A stretch of 12,580 nucleotides of DNA, from assembly GCA_031270585.1 (NCBI GenBank), contig JAISXK010000022.1, positions 1-12,580 on the forward strand. The letters run 5' to 3'. The notes below the pieces were generated by a model. The model saw nothing but the letters and a program-made list of their open reading frames with translations. It was not told the origin of the DNA and did no database searches. The translations under genes and the position numbers were made by a program. Shown here in pieces: positions 1 through 6,667 of this stretch (position 1 is its first letter; each line of letters opens with the position of its first letter). The stretch is from Clostridiales bacterium (GTDB lineage: Bacteria; Bacillota; Clostridia; Christensenellales; CAG-138).

Positions 1-2
1 AA

Positions 3-1169
3 ATAGAAAAACAACTGCTTTTCGGCTTCACATCCGAGCAGGAGCGTCTGCAAAAAATAGATATACTCGCATACCAAATCAACGAAATCGCAAATGCCAG
101 GCTGATCGAAGGCGAGGAAGAACAGTTGGATGCCCAACTGCGGGTTTTAAGCAACTCCCAGCATATTCAGACCGCGCTGGAACAAAGCTATGACACGTTG
201 GCTAATGAAGAAGGGGCGCTGGTAGCCATCAGCGGCGCCAGGCGAACCGTGCAGGGCATCGGCGCCTTGCATGAAAAATTTCAAGAGATTTATGATCGGT
301 TGGATGAAGCGTACTATACCATTGAAGATATTATATATACCTTGCGCGATTTAAAAAACGGCAACGAATATATGCCCGGCCAACTGGAAGAAGTGGAAAA
401 CCGCCTGGCGGTAATACACGCGCTAAAACGTAAATACGGCGCGAATATCGCGGAGATACTCGCGTTTCATGAAAACGCCAATATGGAACACGAAGCGCTT
501 GTAAAAAGCGAGGAATTAAAAGGAGCGCTTACCGCCCAATTGCGGACATGCCAGGCACAATACACCATCGCCGCCGCCGCGCTTTCTGCGGCAAGAAAAG
601 AGGCCGCCACTGTGCTGGAGCAAGACATTTTGCGGCAATTTGCCGATTTGGGCATGGAAAAATCTCAGTTTCAGGTTGCTATTACCCCCCTGCCCTCCCC
701 CTCTGCGGATGGCGTGGACAGGGTGGAGTTTTTGCTTTCCGCCAACGCGGGCGAGCCGGTAAAGCCGCTGGCCAAAATCGCTTCCGGCGGTGAGATTTCG
801 CGCATCATGCTGGCGTTTAAAACGATACAGTTCGGCAGCATCCCAAGCATCATATTTGATGAGATCGACACGGGCATCAGCGGCCATGTGGCATCCGCCG
901 TGGGGTTGAAAATGCTGCAAATATCCAAGGGGCACCAGGTTATTTGCATTACGCATTTGCCCCAGATTGCGGCGCTCGCCGACGCGCACTATTATGTGGA
1001 AAAAATAGAAAAAGACGGGCATACTTCCACCGTTTTGCATACATTGACGGATGAGCAGCGCGTTACAGAACTTGCGCGTATTATGGGCGCCGGCCGGCAT
1101 GACGTACAGGCAATGAACCACGCCGCCGAGCTCATACAGCGCGCAAATTCACTAAAAGAGAAATATTAG
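3..1169 (+). CDS. recN: DNA repair protein RecN, 5'-truncated by the window edge
   Basis: RecN is an SMC-like ATPase that acts at DNA double-strand breaks during recombinational repair. The reading frame is open from position 3, upstream of the first in-frame ATG at 126, and 388 residues are visible. The family is about 560 residues long, so the N-terminal Walker A part lies outside the window. The visible part begins in the coiled-coil arm (many Glu, Gln and Leu residues; ILAYQINEI near the start). It ends in the C-terminal ATPase lobe, with the ABC signature IASGGEISRIMLAFK (about 777-821), Walker B IIFDEIDTGISG (about 850-885) and the switch motif ICITHLPQIAALAD (about 943-984). The gene lies just upstream of spoIVB, which is the usual clostridial order. 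No clear intrinsic terminator follows it. Identification is firm. Confidence 0.96.
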   Translation: MEKQLLFGFTSEQERLQKIDILAYQINEIANARLIEGEEEQLDAQLRVLSNSQHIQTALEQSYDTLANEEGALVAISGARRTVQGIGALHEKFQEIYDRLDEAYYTIEDIIYTLRDLKNGNEYMPGQLEEVENRLAVIHALKRKYGANIAEILAFHENANMEHEALVKSEELKGALTAQLRTCQAQYTIAAAALSAARKEAATVLEQDILRQFADLGMEKSQFQVAITPLPSPSADGVDRVEFLLSANAGEPVKPLAKIASGGEISRIMLAFKTIQFGSIPSIIFDEIDTGISGHVASAVGLKMLQISKGHQVICITHLPQIAALADAHYYVEKIEKDGHTSTVLHTLTDEQRVTELARIMGAGRHDVQAMNHAAELIQRANSLKEKY

Positions 1170-1228
1170 AATAGTATATCCTGCATAAACACCTCATGTA
1201 ATGTTCATCATAGTTTAATAGCCATATG

Positions 1229-1263
1229 CATAGTACGCCAATCTTAAGCATCGCGTACATATG
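1229..1263 (+). promoter_or_regulatory. Inverted repeat in the spoIVB leader, with a sigma-G-like -10
   Basis: CATAGTACGC (1229-1238) pairs with GCGTAC-A-TATG (1253-1263), giving ten base pairs with one bulged A around a 14-base loop. The left arm contains CATAGTA, one base from the sigma-G -10 consensus CATACTA as I recall it. That would suit spoIVB, which is transcribed in the forespore in Bacillus subtilis. No convincing -35 is visible 17-19 bases upstream. It could be an operator, a leader hairpin, part of a forespore promoter, or chance. Confidence 0.25.
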
Positions 1264-1287
1264 GCAAAACGGTACGAGGTGTATTTT

Positions 1288-2541
1288 GTGAGATCAAAAA
1301 TTGGGAAACTGCTTGGCATTACGGCATGCCTGGCCTTAATATTGTCCAACTATACCGGCCAACTGCGCGCGATTCGTCTGTTGGAGAATGACGTGCACAT
1401 CCAATTGGATGAAAGCTATACTGTGCCGTTTTCAAATAGCGGGTTGTTTACGGCGGACAGCAGCGGCAAATCTATGGCGGTTTCTTTCTCGCGGGATGAA
1501 TCGCTTGCCAGGTTCACCGGGAGCGCGCCAGAAGATAACCATGTAACGATACGGCTGTTGGGCATGGTGCCCGTTAAGCGGATCAACGTGCACGTGCGCG
1601 ACAATGTGTCGCTTGTGCCGGGCGGGTTGTCGGTGGGCGTAACGCTGCATACGCGCGGCGCGCTGGTCGTTGGGGTAAGCAGCGTTACCCTGTCAAACGG
1701 AGAAGAAGTGAGCCCGGCGGCCGTAGCGGGCGTAAAAGCGGGCGACCTGATAGAAAAGATAAACGGCGTTGAAATCAAGAACGCCGCGCACCTGGCGCAA
1801 ATTTGCAACGAAAGCAAGGAAGAGGTGGTTTTAACGGCAGCGCGCGGCAATGAGCAGATATCGATGACCATGCGCCCCGCTTTTGACCCCGCAGACGGCC
1901 AATACCGCATGGGTATGTGGGTGCGCGACAGCACGGCGGGCGTGGGCACGTTATCCTTTTATGATCCTGTCTCCAACCGGTATTCGGCTTTGGGCCATGC
2001 CATTACGGATGTGGACACCAGAACGGATCTGACCGTGCGCGACGGTCAGATCGTGCAATCCACCATTGTGGATATTGTGCAGGGCGCGCAGGGCGATCCC
2101 GGCGAATTGCGCGGAACATTCGGCGCCGCAAGCCTGCCGCTGGGCACTATAGAAATGAACTGCCAATATGGCATATATGGTCGTATGTACCAGCCATACC
2201 GCAACCCGCTTTATCCGGACGGCATTTTGATGGCTTACCCTGAAGAAGCCAAGGTTGGTCCCGCGCAGCTTTTAACCACATTGAGTGAGGACGGCGTGCA
2301 GGCATATGATTGCCGGATTATAAAGGTAACGCCGCAATCAAGCCCCGCGCAAAAAGGTATGGTGGTGGAGATTACCGACGCCGCGCTTTTAAAGGCCACG
2401 GGCGGCATAGTACAGGGTATGAGCGGCAGCCCCGTGATACAAAACAAAAAACTTATTGGCGTTATTACGCATGTATTTATAAATGATCCCACAAAGGGCT
2501 ATTGCATGTATGCGCAATGGATGAAAGAACAAATACCATAA
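1288..2541 (+). CDS. spoIVB: SpoIVB serine peptidase (S55 family), sporulation signalling protease
   Basis: SpoIVB is made in the forespore and secreted into the space between forespore and mother cell. There it cleaves SpoIVFA, which leads to pro-sigma-K processing. I chose the GTG at 1288 because GAGGTG (1276-1281) sits six bases upstream. The in-frame ATG at 1261 has no ribosome binding site and lies in an inverted repeat. This start gives 417 residues, close to the 426 of B. subtilis. A membrane-anchor or signal segment covers about residues 5-22. A PDZ domain follows (about 105-200, with SPAAVAGVKAGDLIEKING). The S55 peptidase domain comes last: His237 in ALGHAITD, Asp364 in VVEITD and Ser379 in QGMSGSP. 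These sit one position from the B. subtilis triad numbers as I recall them (H236, D363, S378). It lies between recN and spo0A. Confidence 0.95.
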   Translation: MRSKIGKLLGITACLALILSNYTGQLRAIRLLENDVHIQLDESYTVPFSNSGLFTADSSGKSMAVSFSRDESLARFTGSAPEDNHVTIRLLGMVPVKRINVHVRDNVSLVPGGLSVGVTLHTRGALVVGVSSVTLSNGEEVSPAAVAGVKAGDLIEKINGVEIKNAAHLAQICNESKEEVVLTAARGNEQISMTMRPAFDPADGQYRMGMWVRDSTAGVGTLSFYDPVSNRYSALGHAITDVDTRTDLTVRDGQIVQSTIVDIVQGAQGDPGELRGTFGAASLPLGTIEMNCQYGIYGRMYQPYRNPLYPDGILMAYPEEAKVGPAQLLTTLSEDGVQAYDCRIIKVTPQSSPAQKGMVVEITDAALLKATGGIVQGMSGSPVIQNKKLIGVITHVFINDPTKGYCMYAQWMKEQIP

Positions 2542-2589
2542 CGCGAACGCAATAATTCGGCAAATCGCATGGCGCTTACAGTTAAAATC

Positions 2590-2598
2590 TGCTATTAT
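2590..2598 (+). promoter_or_regulatory. Candidate extended -10 promoter of spo0A
   Basis: TGCTATTAT fits an extended -10 (TGn followed by a TATAAT-like hexamer with one mismatch). It would start transcription near 2605, some 17 bases before the spo0A ATG. The -35 region (about 2570-2575) is poor, as is usual for extended -10 promoters. No Spo0A box and no clear sigma-H promoter is seen in the 80-base gap after spoIVB, although many Firmicutes have such sites there. Read-through from spoIVB is also possible. Confidence 0.35.
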
Positions 2599-2621
2599 TG
2601 TAGCATAAGCGAGGTTTTGTT

Positions 2622-3392
2622 ATGGTAACAGTATTGGTAGCAGACGCAAACGACGCGATATGCAAGGCAATTGTTGAATTTTGCTCAACATATAGCGATA
2701 TTGCAATAATATCCTGCGTGCATAACGGTAAAGAAGCGCTGCAAGCACTCAAAACCAGAAATGTTGACGCGATACTGATCGATATACTCCTGCCGGAGAT
2801 AGACGGCCTTAGCGTCATTACGCAAATACAATCCATGAAGCGAGCGCCCACCGTATTCGTATATACCGCTTTTGCGGATACCCGGCTTATGCGCGAGCTG
2901 CAAAGGTTAAACGTGGCGTATTGCTTTATAAAACCCATGGGGCCGGAACATATCATACCGCGCATGATGAAGCTGATGCGCACGGAAGAAGACGCGGGGC
3001 GCCTGCGGGAAGAAAAAACCGGCGAAGCGATATCAAAAGAAAGGCTTGAAAACGAAATCACCGGCCAAATACGGGCGATAGGCGTGCCGGCGCATCTGCG
3101 CGGCTATCATTATCTGCGCGCGGCTATACAATATTCCGTTGAGGTGGAAGACCCCACGACGATTGCCGTTACCAAGGATATATACCCCTATATCGCAGGG
3201 CTTTATAAAACGCAGCCGCCCCTTGTCGAACGATCCATCCGCAACGCCATCGAAGTCGCGTGGACGAGAGGCCATACCAGGGTGCTCAACCAATACTTTG
3301 GCTATACGATAGACGATTATAAGGGCAAACCCACCAATGCGGAGTTTATCGCAATGATAGCCGACCGGGTACGCATGCAACTGCGAAAATAG
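2622..3392 (+). CDS. spo0A: Spo0A, master response regulator of sporulation
   Basis: When phosphorylated, Spo0A binds 0A boxes and switches the cell into sporulation. The ATG at 2622 has GAGG (2611-2614) seven bases upstream. The protein has 256 residues, against 267 in B. subtilis. An N-terminal receiver domain (1-120) carries the phosphoacceptor Asp54 (ILIDILLPEIDG), Thr82 and Lys104. A charged linker follows, then the Spo0A DNA-binding domain (about 143-256) with HLRGYHYLRAAIQ, VERSIRNAIEVAW and KPTNAEFIAMIADR. The base-contacting Glu-Arg-x-x-Arg (E203, R204, R207) is kept. Two things are odd. The usual acidic pair at the end of beta-1 (Asp-Asp-Asn in B. subtilis) reads Asp8-Ala9-Asn10. 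The recognition-helix entry normally reads Ser-Arg-Val-Glu-Arg but is Pro-Leu-Val-Glu-Arg. Identity is not in doubt, but phosphorylation behaviour may differ. Confidence 0.97.
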   Translation: MVTVLVADANDAICKAIVEFCSTYSDIAIISCVHNGKEALQALKTRNVDAILIDILLPEIDGLSVITQIQSMKRAPTVFVYTAFADTRLMRELQRLNVAYCFIKPMGPEHIIPRMMKLMRTEEDAGRLREEKTGEAISKERLENEITGQIRAIGVPAHLRGYHYLRAAIQYSVEVEDPTTIAVTKDIYPYIAGLYKTQPPLVERSIRNAIEVAWTRGHTRVLNQYFGYTIDDYKGKPTNAEFIAMIADRVRMQLRK

Positions 3393-4277
3393 CTATTTAT
3401 TGCGGGATACCGTAAACGACAGCATTTCTTTTAAGTACCACGCTTGATCGCCGAATATGCTTAACGCGTCCTTGGCCTGCCGTGCCGTGGCGGCGGCAAT
3501 GGCTTTGGATTTCTCAAGCCCGTAAACAGCCGGGAATGTTACTTTTTGCGCTTTTACATCCTTTCCAAGCGTTTTTCCCGCAGTCCGGGATTCGCCTTCA
3601 ATGTCAAGTATATCATCCGTTATTTGAAACAGCAGGCCATACGCCCGGCCAAATTTGCGTATGGCCTGCAGCGCGGCGTTACCCGCACCGGCACAGTACG
3701 CGCCCGCTTCCGCGCTCGCAAGCAACATGGACGCGGTCTTTCCCTCGTGGATTTTTAGTAGCGTAGCTTTATCAGGCCGCCCTTTGCCTTCCTGTTCCAT
3801 ATCCATGCACTGCCCAGCTACCATGCCAAATACGCCCGCGCCCCTGGCGATGGCGTTCGCGGCATTGATAAAGCGCCGATCCACATACTGATCGATATAT
3901 TCCAGCATGACGGCAAACGCGTAGGATAATAGTCCGTCGCCCGCCAATATCGCCTGCCCTTCGCCAAACACCTTATGATTGGAGGGATTTCCGCGTCTAA
4001 AATCATCGTCGTCCATGGCGGGCAGGTCGTCGTGTATGAGCGAATAGGTATGAATCATCTCAATGGCGCAGGCGAACGGCAGCGCTTGCATGATATCGCC
4101 GCCCAAAAGTTTGCATGACGCCAGCGTCATGCATGGCCTCAACCGCTTGCCGGTGGCAAGCAGGCTGTATGACATGCTTTTTTGCAAAAGTTCCGGTAAG
4201 CCAGGCGCGTGCATATAGGCCGTTAACTGTTCGTCAATCAGCGCGATATACCGCTTTTGCTGCGCCTGATAATTCAT
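3393..4277 (-). CDS. ispA: Polyprenyl (farnesyl/geranylgeranyl) diphosphate synthase
   Basis: This trans-prenyltransferase condenses isopentenyl diphosphate with allylic diphosphates, probably to C15, supplying undecaprenyl and quinone synthesis in the cytoplasm. The 294 residues match the family length. The first aspartate-rich motif is DDLPAMDDDDFRRG (83-96) and the second is DDILD (221-225). GKRLRP (43-48) and the lysine-containing tail of the second motif (LGKDVKAQK) bind diphosphate. The ATG at 4277 is preceded by GAGGAGG, which lies inside the end of xseB. The start overlaps the xseB stop by four bases, so translation is probably coupled. The downstream partner dxs, common in clostridia, is absent: the gene instead ends directly against spo0A, converging with it. 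The exact product chain length (C15 or C20) cannot be read from the sequence. Confidence 0.95.
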   Translation of the reverse strand: MNYQAQQKRYIALIDEQLTAYMHAPGLPELLQKSMSYSLLATGKRLRPCMTLASCKLLGGDIMQALPFACAIEMIHTYSLIHDDLPAMDDDDFRRGNPSNHKVFGEGQAILAGDGLLSYAFAVMLEYIDQYVDRRFINAANAIARGAGVFGMVAGQCMDMEQEGKGRPDKATLLKIHEGKTASMLLASAEAGAYCAGAGNAALQAIRKFGRAYGLLFQITDDILDIEGESRTAGKTLGKDVKAQKVTFPAVYGLEKSKAIAAATARQAKDALSIFGDQAWYLKEMLSFTVSRNK

Positions 4278-4480
4278 TGTATTTCCTCCTCTTCGACGGG
4301 CAATTGTATCTGTGCAAGCTTTCCCTCATAGGATTCCAGCATTTCGATGCATTGCCGCCCAAGCTTTGAGCCCTCCTCGTAGAGCGAAACCATTTGATCC
4401 AGCGGGATATTTCCATCCTCAAGCTTTTTTACTACGGCTTCCAGACCGGCTAACGATTTTTCGAATGTGATTTCTTCCAT
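4274..4480 (-). CDS. xseB: Exodeoxyribonuclease VII small subunit
   Basis: XseB is the small helical subunit that binds several copies to XseA in exonuclease VII, which degrades single-stranded DNA from both ends. At 68 residues it is the normal size. It shows the family pattern ITFEKSLAGLEAVVKKLEDG (4-23), followed by the second helix with LYEEGSKLGRQC. The ATG at 4480 has AAGAGGGG just upstream, within a 10-base gap after xseA. The acidic tail (EEEEIQ) is encoded by the same bases that form the ispA ribosome binding site, and the stop overlaps the ispA ATG by four bases. Confidence 0.96.
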   Translation of the reverse strand: MEEITFEKSLAGLEAVVKKLEDGNIPLDQMVSLYEEGSKLGRQCIEMLESYEGKLAQIQLPVEEEEIQ

Positions 4481-4490
4481 TTGCCCCTCT

Positions 4491-5696
4491 TTACTTGTTG
4501 CTGTTTATAGTTTGAATTATGGCGTCCGCTTCCCCGTCATGCATACGCAGCTTGACCGCCATGCCTTTTTCCATCATCTGAACGGAGAATAACGCCCGGC
4601 CGTTTTCATCAGACACCAGCGCCAGCCCCCTGGCCAGCAGCCCCGCCGGCGAAAGGGCGTTTAACCTTTCCATCAGGGTGTTCACAAGGAGTGTTTTCGA
4701 TACGATCCGCGCATCCATAAGCATGCGCATTTTGCCAAACGCGCTTGTTAAGGCGCGCCGTTCTTTGGCGATGATGCTCTCAACGGCAAAAAATCCGCGG
4801 CTTTGCATCAGCAGCTTGATGTATTCCTTGCGGCTATGTACATTCGCGGCATACGCGTTGCGCAGACGCTCCATGTCAATGTCAAGCGTTTGCACAAGTG
4901 CCGCATATTCCGGCACACACAATTCCGCCGCCGCCGAAGGCGTGGGGGCACGCAAATCCGCCACAAAATCGGCAATGGTGTGATCCGTTTCGTGGCCCAC
5001 TGCACTGATCACCGGTATATGGCTTTTGTATATTGCCCGGGCGACACACTCCTCGTTGAACGCCCACAGATCCTCCAAACTGCCGCCGCCGCGGCCTACG
5101 ATGAGCACGGATGCCGCATGCGCTTCGTTCATGCGGAGGATTGCGGCCGCAATCTCCTGGGCCGCGCCGGGGCCCTGCACCGGCACGGGACATACGCAAA
5201 TGTGCATGGCGGGGAACCTGCGCCGTATGATATTGAGCATATCCTGCAAGGCGGCGCCCGTTGGCGAGGTAACGATGCCTACGCATTTGGGCAGGTAGGG
5301 TATGGGTTTTTTAATGGAAGCGTCAAAATACCCCTTTGCTTCCAGCCTGGTTTTTAAAAGAAGATAGCGCCCGTAAAGCTCACCCTCCCCATCCTGCTGC
5401 ATGGCTTGCACGTAGAGCTGAAACTGCCCGTCGCGCACATATAGGGACGCTTCGCCCGTTACTACCACGCGCATGCCGTCTCGCGGCGCAAAATGAAGCG
5501 TTTGCGCAGCGGAACGAAACATCACGCATCGTACAAGCGCGCCGCCATCCTTTAGCGTAAAATACATATGGCCGGAGGTATGGTGTTTAAAGCCCGATAT
5601 TTCGCCCTGCACGCGCAGACTTTTTAAAACGGGGTCGCGCCCTATCAGCGTGTGCATATATTCATTTAGTTGAGTCACCGTCAATATTCTGTGCAT
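4491..5696 (-). CDS. xseA: Exodeoxyribonuclease VII large subunit
   Basis: XseA is the catalytic subunit of exonuclease VII. It carries an N-terminal OB-fold for single-stranded DNA (about 1-100, with LTVTQLNEYMH, VQGEISGFKHHTSGHMYFTLKD). The nuclease domain follows, with GIVTSPTGAALQDM, VGRGGGSLEDLWAFN and ISAVGHETDHTIADFVAD, ending RAPTPSAAAE. A coiled-coil region for XseB comes next, and the C-terminal SPAGLLARGLALV segment closes the protein. I place the start at the ATG at 5696 (MHRILTVTQLN), giving 401 residues. A TTG two codons earlier (5702) is the alternative. Neither has a strong ribosome binding site, only AT-rich and A-rich sequence. First gene of xseA-xseB-ispA. Canonical neighbours folD and nusB are not upstream here, but folD appears elsewhere in the window on the other strand. 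Confidence 0.96.
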   Translation of the reverse strand: MHRILTVTQLNEYMHTLIGRDPVLKSLRVQGEISGFKHHTSGHMYFTLKDGGALVRCVMFRSAAQTLHFAPRDGMRVVVTGEASLYVRDGQFQLYVQAMQQDGEGELYGRYLLLKTRLEAKGYFDASIKKPIPYLPKCVGIVTSPTGAALQDMLNIIRRRFPAMHICVCPVPVQGPGAAQEIAAAILRMNEAHAASVLIVGRGGGSLEDLWAFNEECVARAIYKSHIPVISAVGHETDHTIADFVADLRAPTPSAAAELCVPEYAALVQTLDIDMERLRNAYAANVHSRKEYIKLLMQSRGFFAVESIIAKERRALTSAFGKMRMLMDARIVSKTLLVNTLMERLNALSPAGLLARGLALVSDENGRALFSVQMMEKGMAVKLRMHDGEADAIIQTINSNK

Positions 5697-5779
5697 ATAC
5701 AAATTTCTATTTCTTGCGCTGTAATAGTTAGTCTTGTACCCTGACGCATGTTGCGTTTCGTATAAATGAAACCCACTAT

Positions 5780-5812
5780 ATTATATAAAATAATGTTATT
5801 ACAACTGTAATA
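5780..5812 (-). promoter_or_regulatory. Candidate promoter and operator upstream of xseA
   Basis: On the minus strand a perfect TATAAT lies at 5785-5780, about 84 bases before the xseA ATG. The -35 region is degenerate. A perfect inverted repeat TATTACA-AC-TGTAATA (5797-5812) covers the spacer and -35 zone, a typical place for a repressor site. A second copy of CTGTAATA lies at 5719-5726 in the leader. A short hairpin ACGCA-TGT-TGCGT also lies in this leader, near 5744-5757. The cognate regulator is unknown. Confidence 0.4.
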
Positions 5813-5826
5813 CCAAGTGTGTTCCG

Positions 5827-6447
5827 TTAACTGTGCTTCTCATAATCTATGCGCAGCAGGTACTTGCCATTTGGAAGATCGTATTTTATTTCCTGCAGCT
5901 TGCGATATCCAACTTTCTCCATAGCGTCGTTTAACTGGCGGGGTTCGATATCCCGATGTAGCTCCTCAATTTTACTAAAAAGCAACGCATATGGTGAGTC
6001 GGAGACAAACTGCGCTTCTGTATTTACCTGAACAGCGCATGATACCGTTTGCGCCCCGCATGCTTGCATAAGCCCGGAAAACTGATTGATCCCTACATAC
6101 TCCACAAACAGGTTCGCAAGCACAAGATCAACGCGCGGCACATGCGCGCCGTCCCGGGACAAATCCGCGCACCGTAGTTCCAGACGGTCACCCATATCGC
6201 CATACCGCTCCCTGCATACATCAAGATAATCTTGATTGATATCAAAGCCCACTATCCTTCGCACGCAATCGGGAATATGCGAAAGCCCATTCCCGCCCGC
6301 GATACCCAGGATTGCTACGCTTTGTATCGGGAACGCTGCCAGTTGATCCCTCGTAATGCTCTCCAGCGCTTGTAATTGTTCCACGCCGTCTAACCCCATA
6401 TGCGCTTCGTAATGGGTGAGTTGCATTTCTTTCCACGGATTACGCAA
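5827..6447 (-). CDS. Class I SAM-dependent methyltransferase of unknown substrate
   Basis: The 206-residue protein has a Rossmann-type methyltransferase core. Motif I is ILGIAGGNGL (46-55), the acidic residue for the SAM ribose is Asp69 in IVGFDINQDYL, and DLVLANLFVEYV (107-118) sits where motif IV is expected. The N-terminus reads RNPWKEMQLTHYEAHM, which resembles a family of small methyltransferases I recall from Firmicutes. That supports the TTG start at 6447, as does the G-rich ribosome binding site (GAGGGGGGAAAGG, 6464-6452) just before it. An ATG at 6426 would remove the conserved N-terminus. The C-terminus (KYLLRIDYEKHS) is unremarkable. The gene stands alone, with 130 bases to xseA and a divergent non-coding region upstream. 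The substrate could be a small molecule or tRNA. I do not assign one. Confidence 0.82.
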   Translation of the reverse strand: MRNPWKEMQLTHYEAHMGLDGVEQLQALESITRDQLAAFPIQSVAILGIAGGNGLSHIPDCVRRIVGFDINQDYLDVCRERYGDMGDRLELRCADLSRDGAHVPRVDLVLANLFVEYVGINQFSGLMQACGAQTVSCAVQVNTEAQFVSDSPYALLFSKIEELHRDIEPRQLNDAMEKVGYRKLQEIKYDLPNGKYLLRIDYEKHS

Positions 6448-6564
6448 AGAACCTTTCCCCCCTCAGTTTTGATGTTCATAGTATACATTGATTGGTTGCT
6501 CTATGCCATACTGTGCGGCAGAAATGTCTTAGCAGGCTTTCCCCGGTTTTTTTATTGCCGTGCG

Positions 6565-6597
6565 ACAAGGGGGCGTAATTTTCGCCTTACGCCTTGT
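6565..6597 (+). other. Isolated bulged hairpin
   Basis: ACAA-(GGG)-GGCGTAA (6565-6578) pairs with TTACGCC-TTGT (6587-6597). This gives eleven base pairs with a three-G bulge and an eight-base loop, followed by a few T residues. On the plus strand it looks like a weak terminator, but no plus-strand gene ends before it. On the minus strand it lies 118 bases ahead of the methyltransferase start, with no T run behind it. Its role is unknown. Confidence 0.35.
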
Positions 6598-6632
6598 TTT
6601 GCACCGTAAATTTTTCTAAAAAACATTTTCCC

Positions 6633-6661
6633 TTGCAGCACGGATAACCACATGATATAAT
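6633..6661 (+). promoter_or_regulatory. Sigma-A promoter of rpsT
   Basis: TTGCAG (6633-6638) and a perfect TATAAT (6656-6661) are separated by exactly 17 bases. Transcription would begin near 6668, leaving a leader of about 140 bases before the rpsT ATG. This is the best promoter in the window, which fits a highly expressed ribosomal protein gene. Confidence 0.75.
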
Positions 6662-6667
6662 CCATTG

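Noticed and set aside
516..1121. Minus-strand open frame of 201 codons opposite recN
   Set aside because: It is fully antisense to recN, whose ATPase motifs are clear. The composition is His- and Arg-rich shadow and there is no ribosome binding site or homology.
3222..3229. TTGTCGAA, a match to the Spo0A box, inside spo0A
   Set aside because: It encodes the conserved Leu-Val-Glu-Arg stretch of the DNA-binding domain and is far from any promoter, so chance is the simpler explanation.
4803..5357. Plus-strand open frame of 184 codons opposite xseA
   Set aside because: It mirrors the codons of xseA, which has strong family motifs. No plausible domain or start context was seen.
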